64,000 nucleotides of DNA, taken from assembly GCF_013394385.1 (NCBI RefSeq), contig NZ_AP022834.1, forward strand, positions 930,001 through 994,000. Reading direction: 5' to 3'. Shown one piece after another: positions 12,492 to 21,431 of this stretch; positions within the stretch are counted from its first letter, which is position 1; each line of letters opens with the position of its first letter. The DNA is from Kocuria sp. TGY1127_2. GTDB lineage: Bacteria > Actinomycetota > Actinomycetes > Actinomycetales > Micrococcaceae. The notes beneath the pieces were generated by a model. The model saw nothing but the letters and a program-made list of their open reading frames with translations. It made no database searches and was not told where the DNA came from. A program made the translations under genes and the position numbers.

Positions 12492-15400
12492 GTGACGAAG
12501 CCACACTCCGCCGATCAGAACGAACAGGACACGTCCGAGGGAGCGACCTCGAATCCCTCGTCCGTTCCTTGGGCGAGCCCTCAGAACGCCGCAGAGGCCT
12601 CTGAAGGTCACCAGTCTTCTACGCAGGATAATGCCTCAACGCCCGGAACCCACGACCTCCGGATCGCTCGTGTCCGAACCGACGGGTCCGACGCCACTCG
12701 TCCGGAGTCCGTAACGTCGCTGGCTGATTGGTCCGAGGCACGTGCGGTTGACGGTTCCGGCGATGATGCGGGGCACAGCACTGAGCCGGGTCATTCGTCA
12801 TCGGAACCCGCTGCATCTCAGGTGAGCCGGAGCAGGGGCCCTGAAGCAATGCCCGATGACGATCAAGAGAACTACCCGTCAGAGGCGCCGTCAACCGACG
12901 ACCAGGGGCCTGACGAAGCGGATTCGGCGGACAATAACGAGCTGCTTCTCGACCGATGGCTGCGGCAAGTGGACGTGTACACGGGACCGGACGCCCTGCT
13001 GGACTTCAACCCGGTCGACAACGTGCACATCGATCTTTCGGGGTCCAACCCATCCGGATATGCTCAGTTGCTCGCCGGACGCAAGACCCGCCTGTCGACT
13101 ATTCTGCGTGATCGTGCGACGTTCACCAACGGGGTCCGCTCTGCGCGAGCAATACGAGGCAAGATCTTTGAGCTTGATGCCGACCACGGTCTCGAAGCTG
13201 GGTTCCTCGCCGCCGGCACGGCATCGTGGTTCGCCAAGCTGAACCCCTCCGGAATCCCCGACGGGGCCCGCGGGGAACGGCGTCACATCGCACCCGTGCT
13301 CCTGGCCCCGATCGTGATCAATCCTCATCCCGACGGAGACGACTTCGAGCTGCGGATCAACGGTCCTGCGCGGCTGAACCCGGCGATGGCCCGCCAACTG
13401 CGGCGTGACTTCGGAATCGACCTCTTCGCCAACGGGGTGCATCGAAAGGCCACATCCGGGTCCCGGCTTACGCCGGAGGCGGTTCTGGAAGCTATGCGCG
13501 CGGTGTGCATGAACGTTCCGGGAATGCATATCGAAGCGCGTACCGTGATCTCGACCTTCGCGGATCTTGCGGACACCGTGGGCGAACTGCCCGAAACAGC
13601 GACGTCGGGACTATTGCGAGACATCTCCGACCTCAACCGCGCCCAGATCAACGCGCCACGGGAACCCCGTGAATTCACCTCGAATCCTCTACCAGCGAAT
13701 GAGGTGGACCCGGCTGACGAGACCCTGGTTTACGATGCCGACGATACGGTTTCCGAGATTGTTCAGCGTGCTCGTGCCGGCGAGTCGATGACGGTCACGG
13801 CGCCGTCCGGAACCCATCATCTGCGTGCGGCGCTCAACGTCGCGGCCGGTCTCCTCTCCGAGGGCAAATCGGTCATGATTCTGGCCGAGCGTCGAGAAAC
13901 GTTGCACAATGTGCGGCGTCGTGTGGCTGACCTCGAGCTGTCCGACCTGACCCTTGAACTCGGCGAAGAGACCGATCCTGAGGGGCTGGCCCGGGACCTG
14001 ATCGAAACCATCGTCCGATACGAACAGGCGGTTGAGCCGCGGCTTGCGGGATTGCACGATGAACTCAGGAACATGAGGCGCCAGCTTGCCGAGCACGTGA
14101 CTTCGCTCCATTGGAGGGACGAACGCTGGGGAGTGACACCCCTCCAAGCGATGCAGACGCTCGCGGAACTGACGTCTCGGGATCCAGGGCCGTCGACGCG
14201 GGTGCGTTTCAAGCGTGCCGTCATGGACGCTACCGTTGATCGCTCCGAGACCGTGTCCCAGTTGGAGCGGGCTGCGGAACTCCGCGCGTTCAACCCTTCG
14301 ACGCGCACCGCGCCCTGGTACGGTGCTCGGCTGGTCAACACGGAAGAGACCAAACAAGCCCGGGCCCTGGTCCAGAGCCTTTTGCAGACCGCGCGTGAGC
14401 TGCGTCGCGAAATCAACGAAGGTTTCGACGGGATAGGTCTTAAGCCCGAAAGAACACTGGCGGGTTGGAAAAAGCAACTCGATTTGCTCGAAGGGATTCG
14501 GAACTCTCTATCCCGTTTCAATGGAGATATATTCGACCGTCCTGTTACGGACTTGATCGCGGCGACGGGCACCTCGACCTGGCGTCGGGAACGCGGAATC
14601 GACATGTCCGCGATTCAGCGCTCGCGTCTGCGCCGGGCCGCCAAGGAGTACATCATTCCTCAGGTGCACATCTCGGATTTGCACCAGGCCCTCATCGAGG
14701 TTCAGGCGCAGCGGGAGCAATGGCAGAGCTGGGCGGTCGAAGGCCGAACCGTCGGAATGCCGGGGAACCTCGAGAGAATCGGGAAGCTGTATGCCGAAGT
14801 AGCAGACAACCTGAGCGATCTTTCGATCGTGATGGAGGAGAGCCCTGTCCGGAAGGACTACTTCAATCTGCCGATTCCTGACCTGCTCGAGACGTTCGAA
14901 GCTATGGCCAACGACCGCATCCTGTTGGATACGCTTCCCGAACGTGAACAACTGACCCATATTCTTCGCGGAAAGGGCCTCGAGGACTTGCTCAAAGACC
15001 TCGAAGAGCGGCACGTTGCCACCGACCAGGTCGCGGCCGAGCTGGACCTCGCATGGTGGCAGTCTGCGTTCGAAATAATGCTCGAGCGGCCCGAAGTGAA
15101 CTTGGTCAGTGGAAAAACGCTTTCCGAGTGGGAGTCGGCTTTCCGTCGGGCCGACGTGGCCCACGTCGCCTCGGGACCCGCTCGCGTTCGGTATGCTGCG
15201 GCGCGCGGTTGGAACCAGCGGGTCCACCTGAAGCCTGTGCAGGCCAAGGAATTGCGTCAGATACTCAAAGGGGCTCCTATTCCCCTTTCAGGATATCTGC
15301 GCAGGGCTCCGGATATCTTGGCCGGGCTGCGACCATTGTGGCTATCCAGCCCGTTTGGCGTAGGCCGTACCCTGCCTCCGTCGGCAACCGTGGACGCGGT

Positions 15401-16748
15401 CATCGTCTTGGATGCCGAATCCACACCCTTGGGAGCGTGCTTGGCGGCCCTGGCGAGGACGCGGCAGGTCATTGCGTTCGGGGACGAGAATTCGGGATAT
15501 CCGCAACCGTTCATCGTTTCCCCGACCACCGGTGACGATCAGACACCGTCGAATGAGCGCGTCGATTCCGCGATGCATGTGCTGAGTCAGGTCCTGCCGG
15601 GCAAAACATTGGGACGTATCCATGAATGCCGTGACCAGGCTCTGGTTTCTTATCTGAACGAACACTTCTACGACGGCGCTTTGTCTGCCATGCCCTTCGG
15701 GGAAGAAGCAGTCAGCGGCGCACGTTCGATGAGGGTCGACTATTTGCGCAAACAGAAACCCGACGACCGCGTAGGGGCTCCCGTCATCGAGTCCCCGAAA
15801 GCCGAGGTGCGCGCCGTCGTGGACATGGTTTTTGAGCATGCTTCACGTGATCCGCGGCAGTCTCTTGCCGTCCTGACCGCCAGCCCCCGGCACGCTGCGC
15901 GCATTGCCGAAGGGATTCGCAGGGACTTGGACTCTCATCCGGAGCTCCGAGATTTCTTCGAGCCCGGATTGGAGCCATTCCGCGTCCTCGATCTGGCACG
16001 TGCTCAGGGATTGACTCGCGATCGGGTGATTTTCAGTTTGGGTGTTGCTCCGGAGGCAGGGTCCCGAGCATCGCACTTCGGGCAGCTCTCCGACGAACAC
16101 GGGCGCCAGCGCTTCGTGAAGGCGATGTCTACAGCGAGGTTCCACACTCGAGTGGTGAGCTCGTTGAGTCTTGATCAGCTCCGCGAGAGCGAACTCCGGA
16201 ACGGGATGACGGATTTGGTGGGCTTCCTGGAATCCTATGAGGCCGCGCACTCCGTTTCCGAGCCGGAGCAGGCTTCCATCTTGGCGCCCGAACACGCGAT
16301 CAGCGAGTTTCTGTCAGTCCACGATTCCAATGAAGAGGAATACAAGGCGGATTGGCTCTTGGCCGACCTTGCTCGTCGCTTGAGGGTGGCCGGGGCAGAG
16401 GTTTCAGTGACGCCTGGACAGGAAATCGATGGTTTGGCCACTGCACGAGCCGAGTCGATGTCCGCGGGGGCGGTTCTGAGCCCCCGGGCACGAACAGCCG
16501 GAACAGCAGACGGAAACGGCGGGGCGGCCATGCAACTTCCTGTTGCCTTGTCGACTGACGGGACGACTCAGTACGCGTCCCTGTCAGTTCGTGAGAGATC
16601 GCGGTTGAGACCCGAAAGGCTCGAGCGCACCGGTTGGAACCACGTGTCCTTGTGGACGGTCGATGTATTCGCCGACCCCCAGTCGGTTGCCGATCGCATA
16701 CTGGGTTACTTGGGGCTTGAGACCCCCGAGGTACCGGAGCAGCGATGA
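12492..16748 (+). CDS. Large SF1 helicase-like protein with degenerate P-loop and C-terminal nuclease-like domain
   Basis: 1418 residues from GTG 12492 (AGAGG just upstream; the frame is open from 12318 but that ATG is inside the guaA terminator). An acidic, low-complexity N-terminal 130 residues precede a DUF4011-like domain (WLRQVDVYTG...LLDFNPVDN). The Walker A position reads APSGTHH (437-443), with His-His where Gly-Lys is expected. The Walker B position reads VIVLDAES instead of a DEAx box. Later helicase motifs are recognisable but worn: FGDENSGYPQP, ARAQGLTRDRVIFSLG and STARFHTRVV. The last 60 residues (RERSRLRPERLERTGW...LWTVDVFADP) match the Vsr/DUF559-like fold at the end of DUF4011 helicases. 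The protein is probably not an ATP-driven helicase. The stop overlaps the next start. Confidence 0.78.
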   Translation: MTKPHSADQNEQDTSEGATSNPSSVPWASPQNAAEASEGHQSSTQDNASTPGTHDLRIARVRTDGSDATRPESVTSLADWSEARAVDGSGDDAGHSTEPGHSSSEPAASQVSRSRGPEAMPDDDQENYPSEAPSTDDQGPDEADSADNNELLLDRWLRQVDVYTGPDALLDFNPVDNVHIDLSGSNPSGYAQLLAGRKTRLSTILRDRATFTNGVRSARAIRGKIFELDADHGLEAGFLAAGTASWFAKLNPSGIPDGARGERRHIAPVLLAPIVINPHPDGDDFELRINGPARLNPAMARQLRRDFGIDLFANGVHRKATSGSRLTPEAVLEAMRAVCMNVPGMHIEARTVISTFADLADTVGELPETATSGLLRDISDLNRAQINAPREPREFTSNPLPANEVDPADETLVYDADDTVSEIVQRARAGESMTVTAPSGTHHLRAALNVAAGLLSEGKSVMILAERRETLHNVRRRVADLELSDLTLELGEETDPEGLARDLIETIVRYEQAVEPRLAGLHDELRNMRRQLAEHVTSLHWRDERWGVTPLQAMQTLAELTSRDPGPSTRVRFKRAVMDATVDRSETVSQLERAAELRAFNPSTRTAPWYGARLVNTEETKQARALVQSLLQTARELRREINEGFDGIGLKPERTLAGWKKQLDLLEGIRNSLSRFNGDIFDRPVTDLIAATGTSTWRRERGIDMSAIQRSRLRRAAKEYIIPQVHISDLHQALIEVQAQREQWQSWAVEGRTVGMPGNLERIGKLYAEVADNLSDLSIVMEESPVRKDYFNLPIPDLLETFEAMANDRILLDTLPEREQLTHILRGKGLEDLLKDLEERHVATDQVAAELDLAWWQSAFEIMLERPEVNLVSGKTLSEWESAFRRADVAHVASGPARVRYAAARGWNQRVHLKPVQAKELRQILKGAPIPLSGYLRRAPDILAGLRPLWLSSPFGVGRTLPPSATVDAVIVLDAESTPLGACLAALARTRQVIAFGDENSGYPQPFIVSPTTGDDQTPSNERVDSAMHVLSQVLPGKTLGRIHECRDQALVSYLNEHFYDGALSAMPFGEEAVSGARSMRVDYLRKQKPDDRVGAPVIESPKAEVRAVVDMVFEHASRDPRQSLAVLTASPRHAARIAEGIRRDLDSHPELRDFFEPGLEPFRVLDLARAQGLTRDRVIFSLGVAPEAGSRASHFGQLSDEHGRQRFVKAMSTARFHTRVVSSLSLDQLRESELRNGMTDLVGFLESYEAAHSVSEPEQASILAPEHAISEFLSVHDSNEEEYKADWLLADLARRLRVAGAEVSVTPGQEIDGLATARAESMSAGAVLSPRARTAGTADGNGGAAMQLPVALSTDGTTQYASLSVRERSRLRPERLERTGWNHVSLWTVDVFADPQSVADRILGYLGLETPEVPEQR

Positions 16749-17056
16749 CCTCCGGTCCTTCTGACAGCGGTACGCCTGCGCCCGACAACGAATCTTCGGG
16801 CGCAGGTCCCCGCGAGACCGACAAAGATACTGGGGGCGCGAGAAAATTCCGCCACCGTGGACCGCGACGCGCGACCGGCGGCACCTCCGCGAGCCAAGGG
16901 GAACCGGAACGGTTGGCAGGTATTGCCGGATCTGCACCGACGCTTCATGGCCAGAGTACAAGCGGTTCCGGCTCGTCCAAAGCATCGGGGACGGCCCAGC
17001 CCGAAGACGCTCGAAGCCGGTGGCTGCGCGAACAGCGGCCCCCTCATTGGGATTGA
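16745..17056 (+). CDS. Small actinobacterial protein coupled to the helicase-like gene
   Basis: 103 residues. Its ATG overlaps the stop of the preceding gene (ATGA), implying translational coupling. The first 85 residues are Gly/Ser/Pro-rich and probably disordered. The C terminus SRWLREQRPPHWD is a compact Trp/Arg/Pro motif that I recall from small proteins in related actinobacteria. I know no function; coupling suggests it works with, or is regulated with, the helicase-like protein. The 103 bases between its stop and the convergent gene at 17160 hold nothing I can identify. Confidence 0.65.
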   Translation: MTSGPSDSGTPAPDNESSGAGPRETDKDTGGARKFRHRGPRRATGGTSASQGEPERLAGIAGSAPTLHGQSTSGSGSSKASGTAQPEDARSRWLREQRPPHWD

Positions 17057-17159
17057 ACTCTTCGCCTCGTTCTCTTCCGATGAGAATTCCGCAACCCAGC
17101 TGCGGCATCGAAGACTCGGGTGGCACCGGAAATATCGGTATTACGGCGACTATCCCGGA

Positions 17160-17843
17160 TCATCCTTCGGGGCTTCTGGCTACGACGACAGCCTCACTAT
17201 TCAATCCGGCCAACTGCTCCGCGGTGGACGGATCAACGGCAAAGAATGCCAAGTTTCCTCCTGAATTCGAGCCCGAATTCTGGAGGAGAGGTGAATTCTG
17301 TGGATTTTCCGGAGCCAATATCAGCAGCCCCTCTGCCTTGACCTGTTCGCCATGGTTTCCGGCCACGAACAGGTGAACCGGCGCCGACTGTCCTATGAAC
17401 TTCAAAGAATCCGGGTCTCGGACTCGCAGACCCATGGCAACCATTCCGTCAGGCAATCTTTGAATGAGGTGGGCGGAGACCGTCATCGAGGCCGTAACCT
17501 GTTGGCCGAGATCAACCGGCACAGCGAGCCTGGAACCGGTCAGAGAATCGATTCGCGCACTGGCCTCTGGCACGGAATCGGCCCACGCCCCCAAGACCTC
17601 GATGGATTCGAGGTCGGCCTCCGAAATCCTGTGTCCCGCGGGCAGAGCTCGCTTCGCTACCACAATTTCAGCACTCGAGCCCTGTATCGAAGGTTTCAGG
17701 AACACGCTGGCCACGGCGGACCCGACCAGCAGGACGACCCCCAGAAAGCGTGCTCGGCGGCTGACCCGGGAGCGGAGGCGGACACTGATCGGAACGGTCT
17801 TGTGGAACCCGCGGCGCGTGGCCTGATGCCGGAAAATACGCAT
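17160..17843 (-). CDS. SAF-domain protein (CpaB/FlgA-like), membrane-anchored
   Basis: 227 residues: a basic N terminus, one membrane anchor (about 33-50), then an extracytoplasmic SAF domain beginning VVAKRALPAGHRISEADLE, the signature of CpaB/RcpC Flp-pilus proteins and FlgA. The rest is divergent, and no pilus genes adjoin it, so a pilus role is not shown. The start ATG at 17843 has no good ribosome site; a GGAGGAGG sequence lies about 27 bases further upstream, so the start is uncertain. It is the last gene of a minus-strand group with the fmdB-like and cyclo-ligase genes. Confidence 0.72.
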   Translation of the reverse strand: MRIFRHQATRRGFHKTVPISVRLRSRVSRRARFLGVVLLVGSAVASVFLKPSIQGSSAEIVVAKRALPAGHRISEADLESIEVLGAWADSVPEASARIDSLTGSRLAVPVDLGQQVTASMTVSAHLIQRLPDGMVAMGLRVRDPDSLKFIGQSAPVHLFVAGNHGEQVKAEGLLILAPENPQNSPLLQNSGSNSGGNLAFFAVDPSTAEQLAGLNSEAVVVARSPEG

Positions 17844-17953
17844 AGGCCTACGGTCGCAAAGTCCCCGGCCTCCTCCATTCGGCTCTGGCCCAGAAACAGT
17901 CTTTTGGGTACAACCTGTCCGGCGTCTGAGTCAGAAAATCACATGTGGGAAAC

Positions 17954-18244
17954 CTAGGAATCGCTACCGGAGGATGTCGTCGTCGTGGACGCTGAAGTCG
18001 ACGTCGAGGAAGAGCCGGAGGACGAGTCTCCGGCCGAGTCTCCGGAGCCAGAAGAATTGGACGAAGACTTGGAATCGGTGCTGTAGAAGCCGCTTCCCTT
18101 AAAGCTCACCCCAACAGTGTTGAACTTCTTTCGCAGTGCGCTCACATGGCACTCGGGGCACTCTTTCAACGCGTTGTCCGTGAAAGCCTGACGGATATCG
18201 AATGCATGCTGACAGTTCTTGCACACATACGCGTAAACGGGCAT
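17954..18244 (-). CDS. FmdB-family zinc-ribbon protein
   Basis: 96 residues. The N-terminal 42 residues form an FmdB-type zinc ribbon with two Cys pairs, CKNC and CPEC, in the usual context MPVYAYVCKNC...F.I.Q. The remaining half is almost entirely Ser, Gly, Thr and Asp, a low-complexity tail common in actinobacterial members. AGAGGAG precedes the ATG. The role is unknown, probably regulatory or nucleic-acid binding. It is 41 bases downstream of the cyclo-ligase gene on the same strand. Confidence 0.87.
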   Translation of the reverse strand: MPVYAYVCKNCQHAFDIRQAFTDNALKECPECHVSALRKKFNTVGVSFKGSGFYSTDSKSSSNSSGSGDSAGDSSSGSSSTSTSASTTTTSSGSDS

Positions 18245-18285
18245 GAAGAGTCTCCTCTGAATCGGTGGGATGCGGCGAACCTATT

Positions 18286-18918
18286 TTACGGCGACTGACG
18301 AATTCTCGTGAATCCTTCATCGGTGCAGACCTGGGGCAACCGCGCATCGTGCGATTCCGAAGGCACGCGCCCGGCCTCCAGAAATTCGTCGGCAAAACAA
18401 ATGCCGATGTCGGCGGCGATGTGAGGTCCGTGTGCCGCGGCCTCGAGAGCAGTATCGTAAAACCCGCCGCCGTAGCCGAGCCGCACACCTCGAGCATCGA
18501 TCGCCAGAGCCGGTACGAGCCGAAGTTCGGCTTGAACAAAGGCTTCTGCGCCGAGGCGAGGGCCAACCGGTTCCTGGATTCCGAATCGGCTGATCTCGAC
18601 CCGGGTATCCGGGGTCCAGCGTGTCCAGTCAAGGACCCTGCCCGGTCGCGAGATGGGCGCCAGAATCGTCCTCCCGGATTCGTATATTGATCTGAGGGCG
18701 GGTCGGATCGGGGGCTCGGTCGCGGTCGGCAGGAAGGCACATACCGTGCCGTTGATCGGGACAGTCTCGATCACGAAATCCAAAAGTGCATTTCGCCAGG
18801 AATCCGCCAGGAGCCGGCGCTGCACACCCTCGCTGTCCTGTTCACACCGGTAGACGCGTGCCGCGAGCAGTTTCGTCCGAAGGTCTGACTTTGCCCGGAC
18901 GAGCTTGCTGGTGTTCAT
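18286..18918 (-). CDS. 5-formyltetrahydrofolate cyclo-ligase
   Basis: 210 residues. It carries the family motif RLGYGGGFYD (binding of ATP phosphates and folate) and an N-terminal basic segment beginning KSDLRTKLLAAR. The enzyme converts 5-formyl-THF to 5,10-methenyl-THF with ATP, returning stored folate to one-carbon metabolism. The ATG at 18918 has GGAGGA upstream. It is divergent from galU and heads a minus-strand group of three. Confidence 0.9.
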   Translation of the reverse strand: MNTSKLVRAKSDLRTKLLAARVYRCEQDSEGVQRRLLADSWRNALLDFVIETVPINGTVCAFLPTATEPPIRPALRSIYESGRTILAPISRPGRVLDWTRWTPDTRVEISRFGIQEPVGPRLGAEAFVQAELRLVPALAIDARGVRLGYGGGFYDTALEAAAHGPHIAADIGICFADEFLEAGRVPSESHDARLPQVCTDEGFTRIRQSP

Positions 18919-19106
18919 CGGCGATCCTCCGGCTTCGGGTGCAACGGCCTAGGGCTTCCTACCGTAGTCCATCTCCCAATATTCGGTTTACGGGGAAAGC
19001 GAATCCGAACGAGGAGATCCGTCGCGGTATTACACGGCGCATGACAAACAAAGGCAAGGCTACGAAGCAACCTTGATAAACCCAAGGTTTTTCCCAGATC
19101 CTCAGC

Positions 19107-19112
19107 TATTCT
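19107..19112 (+). promoter_or_regulatory. -10 box of a probable leaderless promoter (galU)
   Basis: TATTCT, then 6 bases to the ATG at 19119. GAAGG lies directly before the ATG, too close to act as a ribosome site. Confidence 0.5.
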
Positions 19113-19118
19113 GAAGGT

Positions 19119-20033
19119 ATGTCCGCAAATCATTCACAGAAACCAGTCACCAAGGCTGTGATTCCGGCCGCAGGACTAGGTACTCGGTTCCTGCCGGCCA
19201 CCAAAGCCAGCCCCAAGGAGATGCTGCCGGTCGTCGACCGTCCAGCCATCCAATACGTGGTTCAAGAGGCCGTGTCCGCGGGTCTCGATGACATCCTCAT
19301 GATCACCGGCCGTTCCAAACGAGCCTTGGAAGATCACTTTGACCGCATCCCCGATTTGGAGGCGTCACTCGCGGCCTCCGGCAAAGACGATCTCCTCAAA
19401 TCGGTTCAACAAGCCACCGCACTGGGGGAGTTGCACTACCTTCGTCAGGGTGACCCGAAGGGACTTGGCCACGCGGTCCTCCGCGCGAAGACGCACGTTG
19501 GGAACTCGCCTTTTGCCGTGTTGCTGGGCGACGATTTGATCGACGAGCAAGAAGATCTGCTCGTGCGCATGATCCAGGCCCAAGAGGAAACCGGCGGCAG
19601 CGTTGTGGCCCTCATGGAGGTCCCGCAGGATCAGATCAGCGCGTATGGCTGTGCAGCGGTGGAGCCCGTCGAGGGGCAGGATTACGTTAAGGTCACCGGT
19701 ATGGTCGAGAAGCCCAAACCGGAAGATGCGCCTTCCAACCTGGCGATCATCGGTCGTTATGTTCTGCACCCGCATGTCTTCGACGTTCTTGAGGAAACCC
19801 CTCCCGGACGTGGTGACGAAATCCAACTGACCGATGCGCTCGAGACGCTCGGCCAAGGCACCGGAGAAGGGGAAGGCGTGTACGGGGTTGTCTTTAACGG
19901 CCGTCGCTTCGACACCGGAGACAAGCTCTCTTATCTGAAGGCAAATGTGATTTTGGCGGCCGAGCGCGAAGATCTGGGCCCCGGTCTTCGGTCGTGGCTC
20001 AAGGAATTCGTACAAACGCTGCCTTCCGAATGA
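19119..20033 (+). CDS. galU: UTP-glucose-1-phosphate uridylyltransferase
   Basis: Makes UDP-glucose for cell-wall and capsule glycans and glycolipids. 304 residues. The nucleotide-binding signature KAVIPAAGLGTRFLPATKASPKEML is at residues 9-33, the LLGDD metal site is in the middle, and VEKP is followed by the product-site region. Length and motif order are those of bacterial GalU. The start follows a TATTCT box by 6 bases. A G+C-rich hairpin ends the unit. Confidence 0.96.
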   Translation: MSANHSQKPVTKAVIPAAGLGTRFLPATKASPKEMLPVVDRPAIQYVVQEAVSAGLDDILMITGRSKRALEDHFDRIPDLEASLAASGKDDLLKSVQQATALGELHYLRQGDPKGLGHAVLRAKTHVGNSPFAVLLGDDLIDEQEDLLVRMIQAQEETGGSVVALMEVPQDQISAYGCAAVEPVEGQDYVKVTGMVEKPKPEDAPSNLAIIGRYVLHPHVFDVLEETPPGRGDEIQLTDALETLGQGTGEGEGVYGVVFNGRRFDTGDKLSYLKANVILAAEREDLGPGLRSWLKEFVQTLPSE

Positions 20034-20062
20034 TGCACTAATCGCAAAGCCAACGTGTCCGT

Positions 20063-20095
20063 GAATGCGGGGTCCTCGTGAGGGGCCCCGCATTC
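20063..20095 (+). terminator. Hairpin after galU
   Basis: A 13-bp stem with one G-T pair around a 7-base loop, with no T run. It is probably a terminator of the U-poor actinobacterial type. Confidence 0.6.
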
Positions 20096-20172
20096 GTCGT
20101 ATTCCGAAGGTGTTTCGGATTGCGTCTGTGAAACGCAGGGATTTATCAGGTGACACGCCAGGAGACAGAGAG

Positions 20173-20200
20173 TTGGTGTACGCCACAAGAACGATAAACT
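20173..20200 (+). promoter_or_regulatory. Leaderless-type promoter of the membrane-protein gene at 20207
   Basis: TTGGTG (20173-20178), 16 bases, TAAACT (20195-20200), then 6 bases to the GTG start. Confidence 0.5.
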
Positions 20201-20206
20201 ACAGGC

Positions 20207-21298
20207 GTGTCTTTCTCATGGGTTTCGGCTTCCAGCATTCTGCTGATCGTCGCTTTCATCCTCGTCGCGTGGTCGGTGCGCAGCATCGATCGACGTCGTC
20301 GGCCTTCGGTGGTCGCCCAAGTCATGGCTACCGATATCATGGAAAACACAGAACCCGCCTTCCCCCGGGACCACGTGCTACTGCGTCAAAGGAATGACAT
20401 GAACAGTAACCAGTCCCCACACGTCTCCTCCGGGGCATCCACGGAAACCTCCGTGGTCTACGAGGAAGAGAAACGGCACGAGGGAGTACGCGTTCCCCGT
20501 CCACCGAGGTCCACCTCGCACGGATCAGCTACGGAGGCTGTAAAGCCCCGCATCCGTACAGGACGAACTGTCGCGGCTGTTATCGGCCTGATTGCCCTCG
20601 TATTCGGGCTGATCACCGGAATTCTCGCCCCGTTCACTGCTATCGCCTGGCCTTTGCCGGTCTTCCTTCTGATCGTGGGGCTTGGTGCCTTCGGCAGCCT
20701 GCGATACTTGGCGCTTTCAGACCGAGGTCTCATGGGGCCCGGTCGGGCGATCTCTCAGAACGCGTCTCGGGACCTGGCACCGTCTGAGGAAGATGACCGC
20801 TCCGACGAATGGGTCGTCGAAGGTGACTACCTGACCACGGCCGACGACCCTGCCGAGGGAGAGGGCCTCGTCGTCAAGCAGTCTCAGGGTGTGTACGACA
20901 ACGAAAGTTCTTCGGCAAAACCGCAGGACCCCGTTGCAGACGTGGGATCGGTCGAAACCGTGACCTATGATGCGCCGTCCGCCGGATCAGGCATGCCCGG
21001 TGCCCAGGAGGTTCCGAATGTTGAAGAGCCCGGATTGGACATTGAGTCTCTGCGTGAACAAGCCCGCCGTGTAGCCGCCGGCAAGCCGGTGGCTTTCACC
21101 CCGGCGACCAGTCAGTGGTCGCCGGTCGAATTGCCCAAGCCGACGTACGTCGATGCTCCTGCGGCGCGCCGCGAAGCTCCCAGCCCTGTGGAAGTCCCGA
21201 CGGAGCCGAAATCAACGTCTTCCACCTTGGCGGAAGCGGCCAAGAAGGGTGACTCCGTTCTCAACTTGGACGACGTACTTTCTCGTAGGCGAGCCTGA
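20207..21298 (+). CDS. Putative membrane protein of unknown function
   Basis: 363 residues. One membrane segment at about 4-22 is followed by a basic stop-transfer (RSIDRRRR), a hydrophilic stretch, two more segments at about 125-145 and 148-165, and then a long acidic, Pro/Ser-rich C-terminal region that is probably cytoplasmic and disordered. I recognise no domain. The GTG start follows a TAAACT box by 6 bases. It lies between galU and a CYTH-CHAD gene; transcription end hairpins on both sides suggest it is monocistronic. Confidence 0.75.
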   Translation: MSFSWVSASSILLIVAFILVAWSVRSIDRRRRPSVVAQVMATDIMENTEPAFPRDHVLLRQRNDMNSNQSPHVSSGASTETSVVYEEEKRHEGVRVPRPPRSTSHGSATEAVKPRIRTGRTVAAVIGLIALVFGLITGILAPFTAIAWPLPVFLLIVGLGAFGSLRYLALSDRGLMGPGRAISQNASRDLAPSEEDDRSDEWVVEGDYLTTADDPAEGEGLVVKQSQGVYDNESSSAKPQDPVADVGSVETVTYDAPSAGSGMPGAQEVPNVEEPGLDIESLREQARRVAAGKPVAFTPATSQWSPVELPKPTYVDAPAARREAPSPVEVPTEPKSTSSTLAEAAKKGDSVLNLDDVLSRRRA

Positions 21299-21311
21299 CC
21301 GCGGACCACCT

Positions 21312-21355
21312 GATATCACGCAGCCCGTCGGGAACCCGGCGGGCTGTGTGATATC
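21312..21355 (+). terminator. Hairpin terminator after the membrane-protein gene
   Basis: An 18-bp stem beginning GATATCACGCAGCCC, with G-T pairs, and a short loop; there is no T run. The inverted arms work on either strand. Confidence 0.75.
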
Positions 21356-21431
21356 CCTGAAATGCTTCCGGTATTCGCGAGCCACTCCTGCGTCCGAGAC
21401 GGGCGCTAACGAACCAAGAGCATTGAGGATC

